Shown piece after piece: positions 62,452 through 64,000 of a DNA stretch of 64,000 bases. Location of the stretch: assembly GCA_019449415.1 (NCBI GenBank), contig JAGRPP010000023.1, positions 124,001 through 188,000 on the forward strand, given 5' to 3'. Below the pieces are notes generated by a model, which had not been told where the DNA came from, searched no databases, and saw only the letters and a list, made by a program, of their open reading frames with translations. The stretch comes from Geothrix sp. Lineage in GTDB: Bacteria > Acidobacteriota > Holophagae > Holophagales > Holophagaceae. Numbering within the stretch: the first letter of the stretch is position 1; every line of letters starts with the position of its first letter. Both the position numbers and the translations under genes were made by a program.

Positions 62452-64000
62452 CTAGGTGTGGGCGCCGGGCTTGGTGATCCAGAACCGGGCGGGCGCGTAG
62501 CAGATGGCCATGAGGAGCACCTGGCTGGCGATGAAGCCGGTCAGGGCCCAGAAGGCCTGGTCCATGAAGCCGTAGGAGTGGAGGCCCACGCCGAGCATGT
62601 TCACGCCGAACCAGGAGCAGGCGGTAATCACATTGCCGAAGATGGCCATGACCATGGTGCCCCGCTCGCGCACATAGCCGGCCCAGCGGGCGTGGAGGAT
62701 GATGGCGTTCCACAGCACGATGAGCAGGGCGCCGTTCTCCTTGGGATCCCAGCCCCAGAAGCGGCCCCAGGACTGGTCGGCCCAGATGCCGCCCAGCACG
62801 GTGCCCACGAAGCTGAAGAAGAGGGCAAAGCAGATGATGCCGTAGGCCATGTCCACCAGGGCCTTGTCGGTTTCCGGATCCGCCTTGGCGGCGATGTGCT
62901 TGCGCAGCGCGTAGCCGATGGCGATGGCGCCCGCGAGGAAGGTGCCGGAATAGCCGATGGTGATGGTCACCACATGGGTGGCCAACCAGAAGTTGGAGTC
63001 CAGCACGGCGCGCATCATCTCCATGGTGTCGCCCTCGGTGCCCAGGTTCTGGGCCACGATCAGGGAGGCGAAGCCGGCCGCGGCGGCCACGGCGGTGCCG
63101 AAGCCCTTGCGATACATCCGCTCGACGATGAGGCCCAGGATCACCGCGCCCCAGCCCACGAAGACGGCGGAGGAGTAGAGGTTGGTGACCGGGGGCCGGC
63201 CCTGCAGGATGATGCGGGCGGCCAGGCCCAGGGTGTGGATGATGGCGCCGACGAACAGCAGGGCGTAGGCCGTGGGCTGCAGGAGCCCGGGTTTCCAGAT
63301 CCAGGAGACGCACAGCACGAGGAAGGCCACGAAGTAGATGGATAGGCCCACGAAGAAGGGCTGTGCGCGGTTGAAGAGGATCTCGTTCGAGGCGTGGCTG
63401 AGCGCGCCCGGCTTCAGGGTGGTGACCACGCCCTTCATCTCGTCGAGGGCCTGATTGAAGCTGGCGGGATCATTGGTGCTGTAGGCGGCGTTCAGTTTGG
63501 CCAGAGGCACCAGGCCCGGGTGCATCGCGCCACCGGTGGAGGCGGCGCTGAGGGCTTGGCCGACGCTCTGCCAGGCATCGGGCCCCGCGCCCGCCGGGGG
63601 CGGCAGGATCCGGAACTGGGCGAGCTGGATCAGGTCCTGGTGGCGCAGGGTCGCGTCAGGCGTGCCGAGGGACTGGATCTCCCAGCCCAGGCCGGGGGAC
63701 CCCGCCAGCTGCAGCGTGTTCCGGAGCTTGTAATACAGGTAGACGCGGTCGAACAGGTTGACGATGGCGCTCTGGAAGCGGGTGCGCTTCTGGGCGGCGA
63801 TGGGCTGGGCCGCCATGGCCTGCTTCTGGATCTCCTCCAGGTGGGAGGAGAGGTCGGCGAAGCTGAAGTAGTTCCGGTTCTTGGTCTGTTTGGCGCCGAT
63901 GAGGCCGATGACATCGGGATCGTCGATGACGAAGATGGCCTGCTGGTCTGCCACCTGGGGCCGGAACATCACATCGAGGATCCATTCGTCGGGGCCCACC
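62452..64000 (-). CDS. ccsA: Cytochrome c biogenesis protein CcsA/ResC (3' part; runs off the window)
   Basis: The frame is open to the right edge, so the N terminus is missing. At least 515 residues. The first about 200 shown residues (DEWILDVMFRPQVADQQAIFVIDDPDVIG and following) look like a periplasmic module resembling part of CcsB/ResB. The rest has about eight membrane segments with the heme-handling tryptophan-rich motif WGWDPKENGALLIVLWNAIILHARWAGY and conserved His in HVVTITIGYSGTFLAGAIAIGYALRKHIAAKAD and in LNTLGL-type loops. System II cytochrome c maturation: heme export and ligation. May be a CcsB-CcsA fusion; only the CcsA end can be confirmed. Confidence 0.88.
   Translation of the reverse strand, partial: VGPDEWILDVMFRPQVADQQAIFVIDDPDVIGLIGAKQTKNRNYFSFADLSSHLEEIQKQAMAAQPIAAQKRTRFQSAIVNLFDRVYLYYKLRNTLQLAGSPGLGWEIQSLGTPDATLRHQDLIQLAQFRILPPPAGAGPDAWQSVGQALSAASTGGAMHPGLVPLAKLNAAYSTNDPASFNQALDEMKGVVTTLKPGALSHASNEILFNRAQPFFVGLSIYFVAFLVLCVSWIWKPGLLQPTAYALLFVGAIIHTLGLAARIILQGRPPVTNLYSSAVFVGWGAVILGLIVERMYRKGFGTAVAAAAGFASLIVAQNLGTEGDTMEMMRAVLDSNFWLATHVVTITIGYSGTFLAGAIAIGYALRKHIAAKADPETDKALVDMAYGIICFALFFSFVGTVLGGIWADQSWGRFWGWDPKENGALLIVLWNAIILHARWAGYVRERGTMVMAIFGNVITACSWFGVNMLGVGLHSYGFMDQAFWALTGFIASQVLLMAICYAPARFWITKPGAHT

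Overview
This 64 kb window is GC-rich chromosomal DNA from a Gram-negative bacterium. Gene families (alginate-export-type outer membrane protein, TonB-like protein, DUF4388 protein, FliL/FliN, bacteriohemerythrin, CcsA-type cytochrome c biogenesis) and very dense packing with ATGA/TGATG overlaps fit Acidobacteriota, class Holophagae (Geothrix-like). That assignment is inferred from gene content; no rRNA or tRNA gene was seen. No prophage, complete insertion sequence or CRISPR array was found.

Layout. 1-9.6 kb: 3' end of a class A penicillin-binding protein, an outer-membrane barrel, a DEAD-box helicase with a DECD motif, a thioesterase, sixA, an alpha/beta hydrolase whose 5' end is duplicated in front of it, rho and a dus gene. 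9.7-15.9 kb (minus strand): HerA-like ATPase, cation diffusion facilitator, an unknown protein coupled to thiD, fliN, fliL and an HU gene. 16.2-25.5 kb: truA, TonB-like and DUF4388 proteins, yvcK, a TPR-like protein, a Nat-type ABC exporter, uppP, and a three-gene cassette (winged-helix regulator plus two paralogous membrane proteins) behind a perfect palindrome. 25.5-29.3 kb: threonine aldolase, two envelope proteins, yicC.

29.3-40.4 kb is a branched-chain amino acid regulon. leuD-leuC-lysR run leftward; leuA, a 41-codon ORF, leuB, ilvD, ilvB, ilvN and ilvC run rightward from a shared AT-rich control region. Between leuB and ilvD lies an apparent attenuator: a 35-residue leader peptide rich in Ile/Val/Leu codons, followed by mutually exclusive hairpins. 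40.6-47.2 kb: a long nitronate-monooxygenase-like protein, two facing gene remnants, a helical-repeat protein, bacteriohemerythrin, radA, a B12-binding subunit, trmL and a HIT protein.

47.2-58.9 kb is a division and cell-wall (dcw) cluster: mraZ, rsmH, ftsL-like, ftsI, murE, a tsaC/sua5 gene, a tandem repeat array, murF, mraY, an antisense EAL gene and murD. mraZ is preceded by five GTGG boxes at exact 10-bp spacing (MraZ operator). The array between tsaC and murF consists of 74-bp units, each carrying its own Shine-Dalgarno and an ATGA junction, so translational coupling is kept across the insertion. 59-64 kb: an FAD-linked 2-hydroxyacid dehydrogenase, a DASS-family transporter with a one-base frameshift, a small secreted protein and the 3' part of ccsA.

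The most unusual features are the translation-coupled repeat array before murF, the analogous duplicated 5' end between sixA and the hydrolase, the ilv attenuator, and the palindrome-controlled membrane-protein cassette.
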